This document shows positions 1 to 9,000 of a DNA stretch of 15,871 nt, one piece after another. The stretch is taken from the NCBI GenBank assembly GCA_036003365.1, contig DASYSL010000205.1:1-15871 (forward strand), in the 5' to 3' direction. Every line of letters begins with the position of its first letter. Position 1 is the first letter of the stretch. The position numbers were made by a program, and so were the translations under genes. Under the pieces are notes generated by a model, which was given only the letters and a program-made list of their open reading frames with translations, was not told where the DNA came from and did no database searches. This DNA is from DASYSL01 sp036003365. GTDB taxonomy: Bacteria; Eisenbacteria; RBG-16-71-46; DASYSL01.

Positions 1-252
1 CTCGGCGTCGCCGACCGCGTCGGCACGCTCGACAAGGGCAAGGACGCCACGCTCTTCGTGAGCGACGGCGACATCCTGAACGTCGAGAGCCACGTCGAGA
101 TGGCCTGGGTGCAGGGCCGCGCCGTCGATCTCAACGACAAGCAGAAGGTGCTGTACTCGAAGTACAAGGAGAAGTACCACCGCTTGGGCCTCGATCGCGT
201 GGCCGGGAGCGGGGGCGGCGGCGGGAGGGGAGCCTCGAGCCCGCAGCACTGA
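1..252 (+). CDS. Amidohydrolase family protein, C-terminal end (5' truncated by window)
   Basis: Frame 1 is open from the first base to a TGA at 250-252, giving 83 residues of a gene that begins outside the window. The segment reads like the C-terminal end of the imidazolonepropionase/dihydroorotase-type amidohydrolases. It has a GTLDKGKDATLFV stretch (the small beta-sandwich domain, usually written G.l..GkdADlvv), then a VEMAWVQGRAVDL strand, then a basic KVLYSKYKEKYHRLG helix that commonly ends these proteins. The metal-binding His and Asp residues of the TIM barrel lie upstream and cannot be seen, so the substrate is unknown. The last roughly 17 residues are Gly-rich and probably disordered. 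A 55-nt gap separates it from the next gene. The family call is fairly secure; the specific function is not. Confidence 0.75.
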   Translation, partial: LGVADRVGTLDKGKDATLFVSDGDILNVESHVEMAWVQGRAVDLNDKQKVLYSKYKEKYHRLGLDRVAGSGGGGGRGASSPQH

Positions 253-280
253 GCACCCTTCGACACGGCGGCACGAGAGA

Positions 281-311
281 CCACGCGGGGAGTGTTAGAC
301 TCTCCGCGTGG
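281..311. repeat. 12-bp inverted repeat spanning the start codon of the exonuclease-WYL gene
   Basis: The left arm ccacgcggggag (281-292) pairs with the right arm ctctccgcgtgg (300-311) around a 7-nt centre, tgttaga. Eleven pairs are Watson-Crick and one is G-T. The right arm contains the GTG start codon (308-310) and the centre contains most of a -10-like TTAGACT. It could be a dyad operator, an RNA hairpin hiding the start codon in read-through transcripts, or part of a terminator for the upstream amidohydrolase. There is no T-tract after it, which argues against a standard intrinsic terminator. Confidence 0.55.
296..301 (+). promoter_or_regulatory. Possible -10 element (TAGACT) for the exonuclease-WYL gene
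   Basis: TAGACT, preceded by GTGT, ends 6 nt before the GTG start at 308. Transcription starting about 7 nt downstream would begin at or next to the start codon and give a leaderless mRNA. This agrees with the absence of any Shine-Dalgarno-like sequence upstream of the GTG. No recognisable -35 box lies 16-19 nt upstream, so the call is tentative. Confidence 0.3.
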
Positions 312-1177
312 ATCTTTTCTCCCTCGCCGAGCGCAAGCTCTCCGACATCGAGTTCGTCGCCTTCGACACCGAAGCCACCGGCTATTCGAATTTTTCCGAC
401 CGCGTGATCGAGGTGGCCGGCGTGCGCTTCGCGCGCCGTGACGGCGCGTGGGTGGGAGGCGAGTCCTTCGCCGAGCTGGTGAATCCCGGGCGCGCGATCC
501 CGGCGGAGACCATCGCCATCCACGGCATCACGGACGATCTCGTGACCTCGGCGCCAAGCGTGGTCGAGGTCCTCGACCGCTTCTTCGCCTTCGTGGGCGA
601 GCGCGTGCTCGTCGTCCACTACGCGCCGAGCGACGTCGGCTTCATGGCGTTCGCCTACGCGCGCGTCGGACGTGACGTGCCACGCGTGTTCGTGATCGAC
701 ACGTTCTATCTCGCGCGCAAGCTGTGCCCGGGCGTGACCAATTACTCTCTGGAGACCTTGGCCAGGGAGCTCCAGTTGCCGGCGCCTGCGCACCGCGCGT
801 TGCCGGACGCCATCGCGACCCGCGGCCTGTTCGAAAACTGCGTCGGTCGCCTGGGCGCGCCCGAGGAGACGCTATTCGGCCGCGTGCTCGAGCAGACGGG
901 CGCGCCGCTCACGCTCGAAGAGTATTCGCAGATTCCGCTCACGCTTCCCGAGATGATGGCGCCGGTGGAGCGGGCCCTCGCCGAGCATCTCGACGTGACG
1001 CTTCTCTATCGCGGCGGCTCGAAGGCCGGTGTCCCGCGCCGCGTCACTCCTTCTCATTACTTCGCGCGGCAAGGCCACGTCTTTCTCGAGGGTTACTGTC
1101 ACCTGAGCAAGGAGATGAAGTCCTTTCGCATCGACCGCATCGAGGGCGTGAGCGTGGTGGAAGGGGCGCCGGCGTAG
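308..1177 (+). CDS. DEDDh 3'-5' exonuclease (DnaQ-like) fused to a C-terminal WYL-like domain
   Basis: The 289-residue protein has two parts. Residues about 14-180 form a DnaQ/RNase T-type exonuclease domain with all DEDDh metal-binding positions visible: D20 and E22 in FDTEATG, D109 in HYAPSDVGF, and H162 with D167 in HRALPDA. Residues about 218-285 resemble a WYL domain: a VTLLYRGG strand, a basic RRVTP motif, HVFLEGYCH where WYL proteins have the W-Y-L core, and KSFRIDRI, matching the usual frldRI ending. WYL domains are ligand- or nucleic-acid-sensing folds usually attached to HTH regulators; no HTH is present here. The inferred role is degradation of DNA or RNA 3' ends under control of a bound ligand or nucleic acid. 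The GTG at 308 was chosen because the family's first strand begins shortly after it and no better start exists upstream. There is no SD sequence. The exonuclease call is firm; the WYL call rests on motif resemblance. Confidence 0.85.
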   Translation: MDLFSLAERKLSDIEFVAFDTEATGYSNFSDRVIEVAGVRFARRDGAWVGGESFAELVNPGRAIPAETIAIHGITDDLVTSAPSVVEVLDRFFAFVGERVLVVHYAPSDVGFMAFAYARVGRDVPRVFVIDTFYLARKLCPGVTNYSLETLARELQLPAPAHRALPDAIATRGLFENCVGRLGAPEETLFGRVLEQTGAPLTLEEYSQIPLTLPEMMAPVERALAEHLDVTLLYRGGSKAGVPRRVTPSHYFARQGHVFLEGYCHLSKEMKSFRIDRIEGVSVVEGAPA

Positions 1178-1263
1178 GCGTCGGGAGGCGGGCTTTTCGG
1201 CGATTTCACGCAGAGGCTGGACGGCGCGCCGGTAGTCTTGATGACAACCAGGAGAGCCCATCG

Positions 1264-1731
1264 ATGATGAAAGTTCTGTCGATCCTTCTCGCGCTCACGG
1301 TCGTGGGAGTTTCTATCGCGCACGCTGAGGACCGGGGCAAGCCGGTGTCCGTGCCCGCACGCGGCGGGCCGCCCAGCCCCGAGCTCATGCAGACGTACTA
1401 CTTCGTTCTGTTGTATCGCAACGACGACGCTCCGAAGATTCCCGAAGACAGCGTGAACGCGATTCAGGCCGGCCACATGGCCAACATCATGCGTCTGCAC
1501 GAAGAAAAGAAGATGCCGCTGGCCGGGCCGTTCCTCGACGACACGGCGCTGCGCGGCATCTTCATCCTGAACGCCGTATCGATGGAGGAGGCGCAACAGC
1601 TCGTCCACTCGGATCCGGCGATCCAGGCGGGCCGGCTGCGGGCCGAGATTCACCCGTGGTACGGCGCGCGCGGCATTCGCACGGCATTCGACGACAAATA
1701 CATGCTCAAGCCGAACGAGGGTGCGCGTTGA
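1264..1731 (+). CDS. Exported YciI-like (YCII-related domain) protein
   Basis: The 155-residue protein has a clear Sec signal peptide: MMK, a hydrophobic stretch to about residue 18, and an AHA cleavage site after residue 21. A Pro/Gly-rich spacer follows, then one YciI-like ferredoxin-fold domain (about 44-140). The family hallmarks are visible: H71 in GHMANI, the LAGPF motif (86-90), D117 in HSDPAIQAG, and a terminal HPWYG. The biochemical role of the family is poorly defined. Most YciI proteins are cytoplasmic, so a signal peptide is less usual. The ATG at 1264 is favoured because AGGAG at 1250-1254 sits 9 nt upstream; the second ATG (1267) would be 12 nt away. The gene's stop codon overlaps the -35 box of the next gene's promoter, so it is probably a separate unit. 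Confidence 0.82.
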   Translation: MMKVLSILLALTVVGVSIAHAEDRGKPVSVPARGGPPSPELMQTYYFVLLYRNDDAPKIPEDSVNAIQAGHMANIMRLHEEKKMPLAGPFLDDTALRGIFILNAVSMEEAQQLVHSDPAIQAGRLRAEIHPWYGARGIRTAFDDKYMLKPNEGAR

Positions 1732-1757
1732 CCCTCGAACGAAGCGGATGCTAGCCT
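1728..1757 (+). promoter_or_regulatory. Sigma-70-type promoter upstream of the MoxR ATPase
   Basis: TTGACC (1728-1733) and TAGCCT (1752-1757) are separated by exactly 18 nt. The -35 box overlaps the TGA of the preceding YciI-like gene. A transcript starting near 1764 would have a leader of about 50 nt containing AGGAG at 1803-1807. The same arrangement and the same GATGCTAGCCT core recur at 2837-2866, which strengthens both calls. Confidence 0.65.
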
Positions 1758-1813
1758 CGATTCAGCGCCCGCCCGTCGTTTCTTCCCACGTGTCTTTCCT
1801 GTAGGAGCCGTTC

Positions 1814-2821
<1,008 letters not shown>

Positions 2822-2836
2822 GGAGAGCCGGTTTCT

Positions 2837-2866
2837 TTGACGCTTCGAGAAACGCGATGCTAGCCT
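2837..2866 (+). promoter_or_regulatory. Sigma-70-type promoter upstream of the DUF58 gene and long operon
   Basis: TTGACG (2837-2842) and TAGCCT (2861-2866) have an 18-nt spacer. The 11-nt core GATGCTAGCCT is identical to that of the promoter at 1728-1757, and both are followed by TTC at the same offset. The expected start site near 2873 leaves a leader of about 60 nt that contains the hairpin at 2888-2913. It is the strongest promoter candidate for the gene run that continues to the end of the window. Confidence 0.65.
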
Positions 2867-2887
2867 GAGTTCGCTTCCACGCGCCGA

Positions 2888-2918
2888 GCCGCCCGATGAA
2901 AAGATCGGGCGGCCTTTG
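2888..2918 (+). terminator. GC-rich hairpin in the leader: terminator or attenuator
   Basis: gccgcccgat (2888-2897) and atcgggcggc (2904-2913) form a perfect 10-bp stem with a 6-nt loop, gaaaag, followed by CTTTGG. The stem resembles an intrinsic terminator but the T-tract is short. It lies 66 nt after the moxR stop and also downstream of the 2837 promoter. It could therefore end moxR transcripts, attenuate transcription from the second promoter, or stabilise the leader. The ribosome binding site (AGGAG, 2927-2931) starts 13 nt after the stem. Confidence 0.5.
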
Positions 2919-2935
2919 GTGTTCCGAGGAGTCTC

Positions 2936-3859
2936 GTGTCGACTTTCGCTTCACGCTCGCCCAGCCTGTCGCGCCGCTACCTCGATCCGGGAATCGTGTC
3001 CCGGCTCGGCTCGCTCGATCTGAAGGCGCGGCTCGTGGTCGAGGGCTTCATCTCCGGCCTCCACAAGAGCCCGTTCCACGGCTTCTCGGTGGAGTTCGTC
3101 GAGCACCGCCCGTACATGCCGGGCGATCCGCTGCGCAACGTGGACTGGAAGGTGTACGCCAAGTCCGACCGCTTCTATGTGAAGCAGTACGAGGACGAGA
3201 CCAACCTCCGAGCCTATCTGCTGCTCGACCATTCGGCGTCCATGGGCTTTCGTTCCAAGGACGCGCCGGTCTCCAAGTTCGAATACGCGCAGACGCTGGC
3301 CGCGGCTCTCTCGTATTTGCTGCTCGGTCAGCAGGACGCCGTCGGGCTCCTGCCGTTCGCGGGCGAGGTCGGCGCCTTCGTGCCCCCGCGCGGCACGCGC
3401 TCGCATCTCGAAGCCTTGTTGCGCGAGATCGACCGCGTTCGGCCTGCGGGCAAGACGGCGCTCGGACCCACGCTGCACTCGCTCGCGGAGCGGGCGCGGC
3501 GGCGCGGTCTCGTGGTCCTGTTCTCCGATCTGATGGCCGATCCGACCGACGTGCTCGGCGGCATCCGCCACTTCCGCCATCGCCGCCACGAGGTGATCGT
3601 GTTCCATCTCCTCGATCCGGCGGAGTGGTCCTTCGATTTCAAAGACGCCTCCACGTTCGTCGACGTGGAGACGGGCGAGGAGGTCTCGCTCGAGCCGTGG
3701 CAGTTCCATACCACGTACCGCAAGGCGGTGCGCTCCTGGTCCGAGCGCTATCAGCGCGAATGTGGCGAGCAGCAAGTCGACTACGTGCGGCTCACGACCG
3801 ACACGCCCTATGACGTGGCCCTTCTGCGCTATCTCGAAAAGCGCCGCCGCCTCTACTAG
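2936..3859 (+). CDS. DUF58 domain protein with a VWA-like MIDAS motif
   Basis: The 307-residue protein shows the DUF58 core, YMPGDPLRNVDWKVYAK (about 60-76) followed by KQYEDE. A VWA-like fold follows with MIDAS residues D98, S100 and S102 in LLLDHSASM, and an LVVLFSDLMADP strand further on. DUF58 proteins partner with MoxR ATPases; their function is generally unknown, with links to envelope stress and metal-dependent complex assembly. This member has no membrane helix, unlike the longer DUF58 proteins with two N-terminal helices, so it should be cytoplasmic and may bridge MoxR to the membrane VWA protein encoded next. The GTG at 2936 was chosen because AGGAG (2927-2931) precedes it and the upstream frame is blocked from the conserved region. 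The next gene starts 12 nt after the stop. Confidence 0.9.
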   Translation: MSTFASRSPSLSRRYLDPGIVSRLGSLDLKARLVVEGFISGLHKSPFHGFSVEFVEHRPYMPGDPLRNVDWKVYAKSDRFYVKQYEDETNLRAYLLLDHSASMGFRSKDAPVSKFEYAQTLAAALSYLLLGQQDAVGLLPFAGEVGAFVPPRGTRSHLEALLREIDRVRPAGKTALGPTLHSLAERARRRGLVVLFSDLMADPTDVLGGIRHFRHRRHEVIVFHLLDPAEWSFDFKDASTFVDVETGEEVSLEPWQFHTTYRKAVRSWSERYQRECGEQQVDYVRLTTDTPYDVALLRYLEKRRRLY

Positions 3860-3871
3860 GAACGCGCCGCC

Positions 3872-6013
3872 GTGACCTTCCTGAATCCACTCTTCCTCTT
3901 CGGGCTCCTGGCCTCCTCCTTGCCGGTGCTCATCCACCTGCTCACGCGCCGGCGGCCGCGCCGGGTGGAATTCTCCTCGGTCGAGTTCCTGCGCGAGGTG
4001 CGTCTGGCCGAAATGCGCCGCTTCCGCCTGCGCGAGTGGCTCCTTCTCTTGCTGCGCGCGCTCGCGGTGGCGGCTTTGGCCCTGGCGCTGGCGCGCCCCG
4101 CGTTTCGCGGCACGGCGGTGGGCGGGCGCGGCTCGACCACGGCGCTGGTGTTGATCGACCGCAGCTATTCGATGCGCACGCGAGAGGGCGATCGCGACTT
4201 GTTCGAGCGCGCCAAGACGCGCGCCTTGGAAGTGCTCGACGCGCTCGAGGCCGAGGATCGCGTCCAGGTCATGACCTTCGACACACGCGCGCGCGCGTTG
4301 TTTCCGGAACCGGTGGAAGATCACGGTCGCGCGCGCTCAGCCATCGAAGGGCTGGAGCCGGGATCGTCGACCACCGATCTCGAAGCCGGTCTCTCGGCCG
4401 CCATCGAAGCGTTGTCGCGCTCGCCGGCATTGCATCGCGAGCTGTACGTGATCACGGACTTGCAGCGGGCGGGGCTGGCGCGCGAAGCGCCGGCGCGCAC
4501 GATTCCGCCCGGGCTCGCGGTCACCTTCCTCGCCGTCGGCGGGCCGAGCGCTCCCGCCAATCGTGCGGCGAGTGACGCGCGCTATCGCTCCGGCGAAACA
4601 CCCGCCGTGCAGGTGGGCGTGCGCGCTTTCGGCGACGTGGGCTCCGACGCCGGGACGGCCTCGGTGAGCGGCGGCAGCTCGCGCGACGTGCCGGTGACGA
4701 TTCGCGCCCAGACCTCGCCCGGCAACTGGCGCGAGGCGGGGCGCGGCTTCGTGCCGCTCGCCGGCGCCGAAGGCTCGGCACTCGTCATCGCGCGCCAGCC
4801 CATCGATCTCGCGGGCGAGGCGGTGCTCGGCGAGGACGCGCTGCCCTTCGACGATCACCGTGTCTTCGCCGCCGGTCAGAGCGGCGCCACCAAGCTCGCC
4901 TATGTCTCGGGCGAAGCCAACGATCCGCTGGCGCTGGCGCTCGAGGGCGGGCAGGAGTCGGGCCGCGTGAGCGTGTCGCGGCTCGCGCCCGAAGCGCTGA
5001 CGCAGGCCTCGCTCACCGGCAAGGACGCGGTGGTGCTCGACGACGTGGGCGATTTGAGCGAGGGCTCGCTGCAGGCGGTGGTCGACTTCACCCGCGCCGG
5101 TGGCGGCGTTCTGCTCGTGCTCGGCCCGCACACGGATCCGAACTTCGTGAACGGGCGCCTTTTCGAAGCGCTCGGCGGCATGCAAATCCAGGGTGCGGCA
5201 CCCGTCAAGGCGGAGCGCGGCGCGTGGGCGCTGCGTCGCTCGGCGGTCGGGCATCCGGCGCTCGCGGGATTCCCGGACGCGGTCGGCGAGGCGGTGTCCC
5301 AAGCCAAGTTCACGAGCGCGTGGCGCGTGAATCCGGGGAGCGAGGGCCGCGTGCTCGCGAGCTTCGCACCTGACTTGCCCGCGCTTCTCGAGCGCGAGCG
5401 CCTGCTCGTGTTCACGTCGGACGCGGCCGGCGCGTGGTCCGACTTTCCCTTCTCGGGCTCGTTCCTGCCTTTCTGGCTCCAGTCGTTGGCCGCGCTCGCG
5501 CAAGGGAACTCGCCCGATCTGATTCCGGGCGAGCGTCTCGACTTGCCGGCGCCGCCGGGTGGTGCGCAAGCGGTGTGGTCGCTGCGCGCGCCCAACGGCC
5601 AGGAGATTCCACTCGAGTCGCGGCTCGCCGAGGGCTCGACGCGCTTGCTGTCGCCGCCGCTCGAAGACGCGGGCCTCTACCTCGTGATGGCGTCGGGGCG
5701 GGCGCTACGCGCCGTCCCTGTCAATCCGGACCTGCGCGAGTCCGACCTTGGCCGGCTCTCCGCCGCTCAAGCGCAGGCGCGCTGGCACGCGCTCGCCGCG
5801 CGTGTCGTGCCGCTCACCGCCAATGCCACGCGCGCGGTGCGCGAAGGACGCTACGGGCGCGAGATGTGGCGCGAGTTCCTGATCCTGGCGCTCCTCCTGC
5901 TCGCGGCGGAGACGATTCTCGGCCGCCTGTGGGGCTCGCGCTCGGCCAAGGCAGGCGAATTCGCCGACGAGCCGGACACCGCGCCGCGGGCTCGCGCCAC
6001 CGGCACGCGATGA
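3872..6013 (+). CDS. BatA-type membrane protein with VWA domain
   Basis: The 713-residue protein begins with an N-terminal BatA (aerotolerance regulator) domain: a membrane helix at about 3-23, a basic RRRPRRVEFSS turn, and a second helix at about 57-74. A VWA domain follows with MIDAS residues D96, S98 and S100 (IDRSYSM), an STTDLE loop and a VITDLQ strand. The central region (about 340-440) has alternating strands and glycines (AVVLDDVG, GGGVLLVLGP) like the glutamine-amidotransferase-type domain often found in these proteins. A third helix lies at about 668-685, then a short charged tail. The VWA position between two membrane anchors suggests a periplasmic or membrane-associated partner for MoxR/DUF58; its client is unknown. 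The GTG start at 3872 follows AGGAA (3858-3862) that overlaps the previous stop. The gene overlaps mfd by 4 nt. Confidence 0.88.
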   Translation: MTFLNPLFLFGLLASSLPVLIHLLTRRRPRRVEFSSVEFLREVRLAEMRRFRLREWLLLLLRALAVAALALALARPAFRGTAVGGRGSTTALVLIDRSYSMRTREGDRDLFERAKTRALEVLDALEAEDRVQVMTFDTRARALFPEPVEDHGRARSAIEGLEPGSSTTDLEAGLSAAIEALSRSPALHRELYVITDLQRAGLAREAPARTIPPGLAVTFLAVGGPSAPANRAASDARYRSGETPAVQVGVRAFGDVGSDAGTASVSGGSSRDVPVTIRAQTSPGNWREAGRGFVPLAGAEGSALVIARQPIDLAGEAVLGEDALPFDDHRVFAAGQSGATKLAYVSGEANDPLALALEGGQESGRVSVSRLAPEALTQASLTGKDAVVLDDVGDLSEGSLQAVVDFTRAGGGVLLVLGPHTDPNFVNGRLFEALGGMQIQGAAPVKAERGAWALRRSAVGHPALAGFPDAVGEAVSQAKFTSAWRVNPGSEGRVLASFAPDLPALLERERLLVFTSDAAGAWSDFPFSGSFLPFWLQSLAALAQGNSPDLIPGERLDLPAPPGGAQAVWSLRAPNGQEIPLESRLAEGSTRLLSPPLEDAGLYLVMASGRALRAVPVNPDLRESDLGRLSAAQAQARWHALAARVVPLTANATRAVREGRYGREMWREFLILALLLLAAETILGRLWGSRSAKAGEFADEPDTAPRARATGTR

Positions 6014-9000
6014 ACACCACGGCCTCCGAGCGGGCGCTGCGCGGTGCCACGGGCTTACGCACGGCGCCCGCCGAGCTGGTGGGCGTGGCGCGCGAGCTCG
6101 CCCAAGTGCGCGAGACGGCGGATGCTCTCGATCGCGCTCAGGGGACTGCGCGCCTCTTGTGGAAAGGCCTCTCGGGCGGCGAGCGCGCGTGGCTGCTCGC
6201 GGGACTGGCACGCGTGAGCGGGCGCACTCTGCTCTGGGTCCAGGCCGACGCCGAGCGCGCCGACACGGCGCGCGAGGATCTCGAGCTCTTTCTCGATCAC
6301 GACGAGATTCTCTATTACCCCGAGCCCGAGACGCTGCCGTACGAATCGCGCTCGCCGCATCCCTCGCTCCTCGCGCAACGGCTGGAGACGCTGTACACGC
6401 TGGCCGCTCCGCACGCCCGGAAGCACGGGCGCGTGATCGTGACCACGGTGCGCGCCCTGGCGCAGCGCGTGCCGAGCGCGGCCAAGCTGTGGCGCGCGCG
6501 CTTGCCGCTCGCCGTCGGCGACCAGATCGATCTCGACCAGCTCGCCGGCCGGCTCGTGGCGCTGGGGTACGAGCGGCGCCCCATGGTGAGCGCGGTGGGG
6601 GAGTTCGCGGTGCGCGGCGGCATCGTCGACGTGTTCGCGCTCGGCAGCGACGATCCGTGGCGGCTCGAGTTCGACGATCGCGAGCTGGTGTCGCTGCGCC
6701 GTTTCGACCACGCGAGCCAGCGCTCGGTCGAAGGCATGAAGGACGCCGTCATCCTGCCGCGCTTCGAGGTGGCGCTCCTGCCCGAGGACCTGCCCGGCGT
6801 GCACGAGCGCTTGTCGAGCGCGCGCGGCCTCACGACCGCCGACGATGGCGGGCTCGATATCGACGAGCTGGGATTGCTGCACGAGGGGGTCGAGCGCCTC
6901 GCCGGCTTCTACGACCAGGAGCTGGTGAGTTTCCGCTCGCTGCTTCCCGGCGACACTTGTTGCGTGCTCGATCGTCCCGATCAGCTCGAAGAGCGCGCGG
7001 CCGCGCTCGACGGCGAGACCCGCCACCATTATGAGGAAGCGCTCGTCCCGTACCCGCTGCTCTCGCCGCCCGAGGATCTGTTTCTGAGCGGCGCCGACGC
7101 GCTCGCGGACGCCGCCCGCGGCGACACGCTCGTGATCGCCGGCCCCGCCGGCACCGACGTGCCCGGCGCCGCCGTGTGGTCGTGGACGGTGCGGCCGCCG
7201 GAAGCCTTTGGCCGCCGCCTCGATCTCCTGCGCGCGCACCTGGGCCGGCTCCACGAAGAAGGCCTGCGCATCGTCATCCTGTGCGACAACGAAGGCCAGC
7301 GCGACCGGCTCTCCGAGCTGATCGGCCCGTCGGCGGCCGTGCTCGAAGTCGGCATCCTGTCGAGCGGCTTCGCCATCGCCGAAGCCGGACTCGCGGTTCT
7401 CACCGACCACGAGATCTTCGACCGGCCACGCCGCCGCGTGCGCCGCCGTGGCAAGACCGGCGGCCTGTCGCTCGCCGAGCTGAACGCGCTCGAGCCGGGC
7501 AACTACGTCGTGCACGCCGACCACGGCGTGGGGGTCTACCGCGGCCTGCGCCGTCTCACGGTGGACGGCCAGGAGACCGACTGTCTCGAGCTCTCGTACG
7601 CGGCCGGCGACAAGCTCTTCGTGCCCATCACGCAGCTCTCGCTGGTGAGCCGCTGGGCGAGCGAGGAGGGTACGGCGCCGTCGCTGCACCGTCTCGGCAG
7701 CACGACGTGGGCGCGCACCAAGGCCAAAGCCAAGAAGGCGATCCAGGAGATGGCCGAGGAGCTCTTGCGCTCGTACGCCGAGCGCCAGTCGCGTCCCGGC
7801 TTCGCCTTCCCGCCCGATACCGAGTGGCAGCGCGAGCTCGAGGCTTCGTTCATTTACGAAGAGACGCCCGACCAGCGCCGCGCCGTCGAAGAAGTCAAAG
7901 CCGACATGGAGCGCCCGCGTCCCATGGACCGTCTGGTGTGCGGCGACGTGGGCTACGGCAAGACCGAGGTCGCGGTGCGCGCCGCGTTCAAGGCCGTGCA
8001 GGCGGGCAAGCAGGTGGCGGTCCTCGTGCCGACGACGATTCTCGCGCAGCAGCACTTCAGCACCTTCCGCGAGCGCCTGGCCGATTTCCCGGTGCGCATC
8101 GAGGTGTTGTCGCGCTTTCGCTCGCCCAAAGAGCAGAAGGACGTGGTCGAGCGCCTGGCAGCGGGCGAGGTCGATCTCATCATCGGCACGCACCGCCTGC
8201 TCTCCAAGGACGTGCAATTCCACGATCTCGGCCTGGTGGTGATCGACGAAGAGCAGCGCTTTGGCGTGGCGCACAAAGAGCGCCTGCGCCAGATGCGCCG
8301 CCAGATCGACGTGCTCACGCTCACCGCCACGCCCATCCCGCGCACCCTGCACTTCTCGATGGCGGGGGCGCGCGACATGTCGCTGATCGAGACCCCGCCG
8401 CGCGACCGCCAGCCGGTGCACACCGAGGTGGCCGAGTTCACCGACGATCTCGTGGTCGACGCGCTCCTGCGCGAAGTCGACCGCGGCGGCCAGGCGTTCT
8501 TCGTGCACAATCGCGTCGAGAGCATCGACAAGACCGCGATCCATCTCGCCAAGATCCTGCCCCAGCTGCGCTTCACCGTGGCGCACGGCCAGATGCGCGA
8601 GCACGCGCTCGAGCAGGTGATGGTCGATTTCTATCAGAAGCGCTACGACGTTCTCGTGTGCACGATGATCGTGGAGAACGGGCTCGATCTGCCCAACGTG
8701 AACACCTTGATCGTGGACCGCTCGGAGACGCTGGGCCTGGCGCAGCTCTACCAGCTGCGCGGGCGCGTCGGGCGCTCGCGCGCCCGCGCCCACGCCTACT
8801 TTCTCGTGCCGCCGCGGCGCGCGCTTACCGAGGACGCCGAGAAGCGCCTCAAGATCATCGAAGCTTTCGACGATCTCGGCGCCGGCTTCAAGATCGCGCT
8901 CAAGGATCTGGAGATTCGCGGGGCCGGCAACCTGCTCGGCCCCGAGCAGAGCGGCTTCATCCTGGGGCTCGGATTCGATCTCTACGTGAAGCTCCTCGAG

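Noticed and set aside
281..311. Inverted repeat as an intrinsic terminator of the amidohydrolase gene
   Set aside because: There is no T-tract after the stem and the right arm is inside the next gene's start, so a regulatory reading is preferred, though not proven.
1204..1238. Promoter for the YciI-like gene (TTTCAC ... TAGTCT)
   Set aside because: The boxes are 23 nt apart, outside the workable range, and no better -35 is present.
724..1263. Upstream extension of the YciI-like reading frame
   Set aside because: It overlaps the exonuclease-WYL gene in another frame. The ATG at 1264 has an SD sequence and begins a clear signal peptide.
2951..4324. 457-codon antisense open frame across DUF58 and the VWA gene
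   Set aside because: Same reason: it spans the junction of two conserved sense genes and has Arg/His/Glu-rich, low-complexity translation.
5434..6009. Upstream extension of the mfd reading frame
   Set aside because: It lies out of frame inside the VWA gene. The ATG at 6010 with ATGA overlap fits the Mfd N-terminus and family length.
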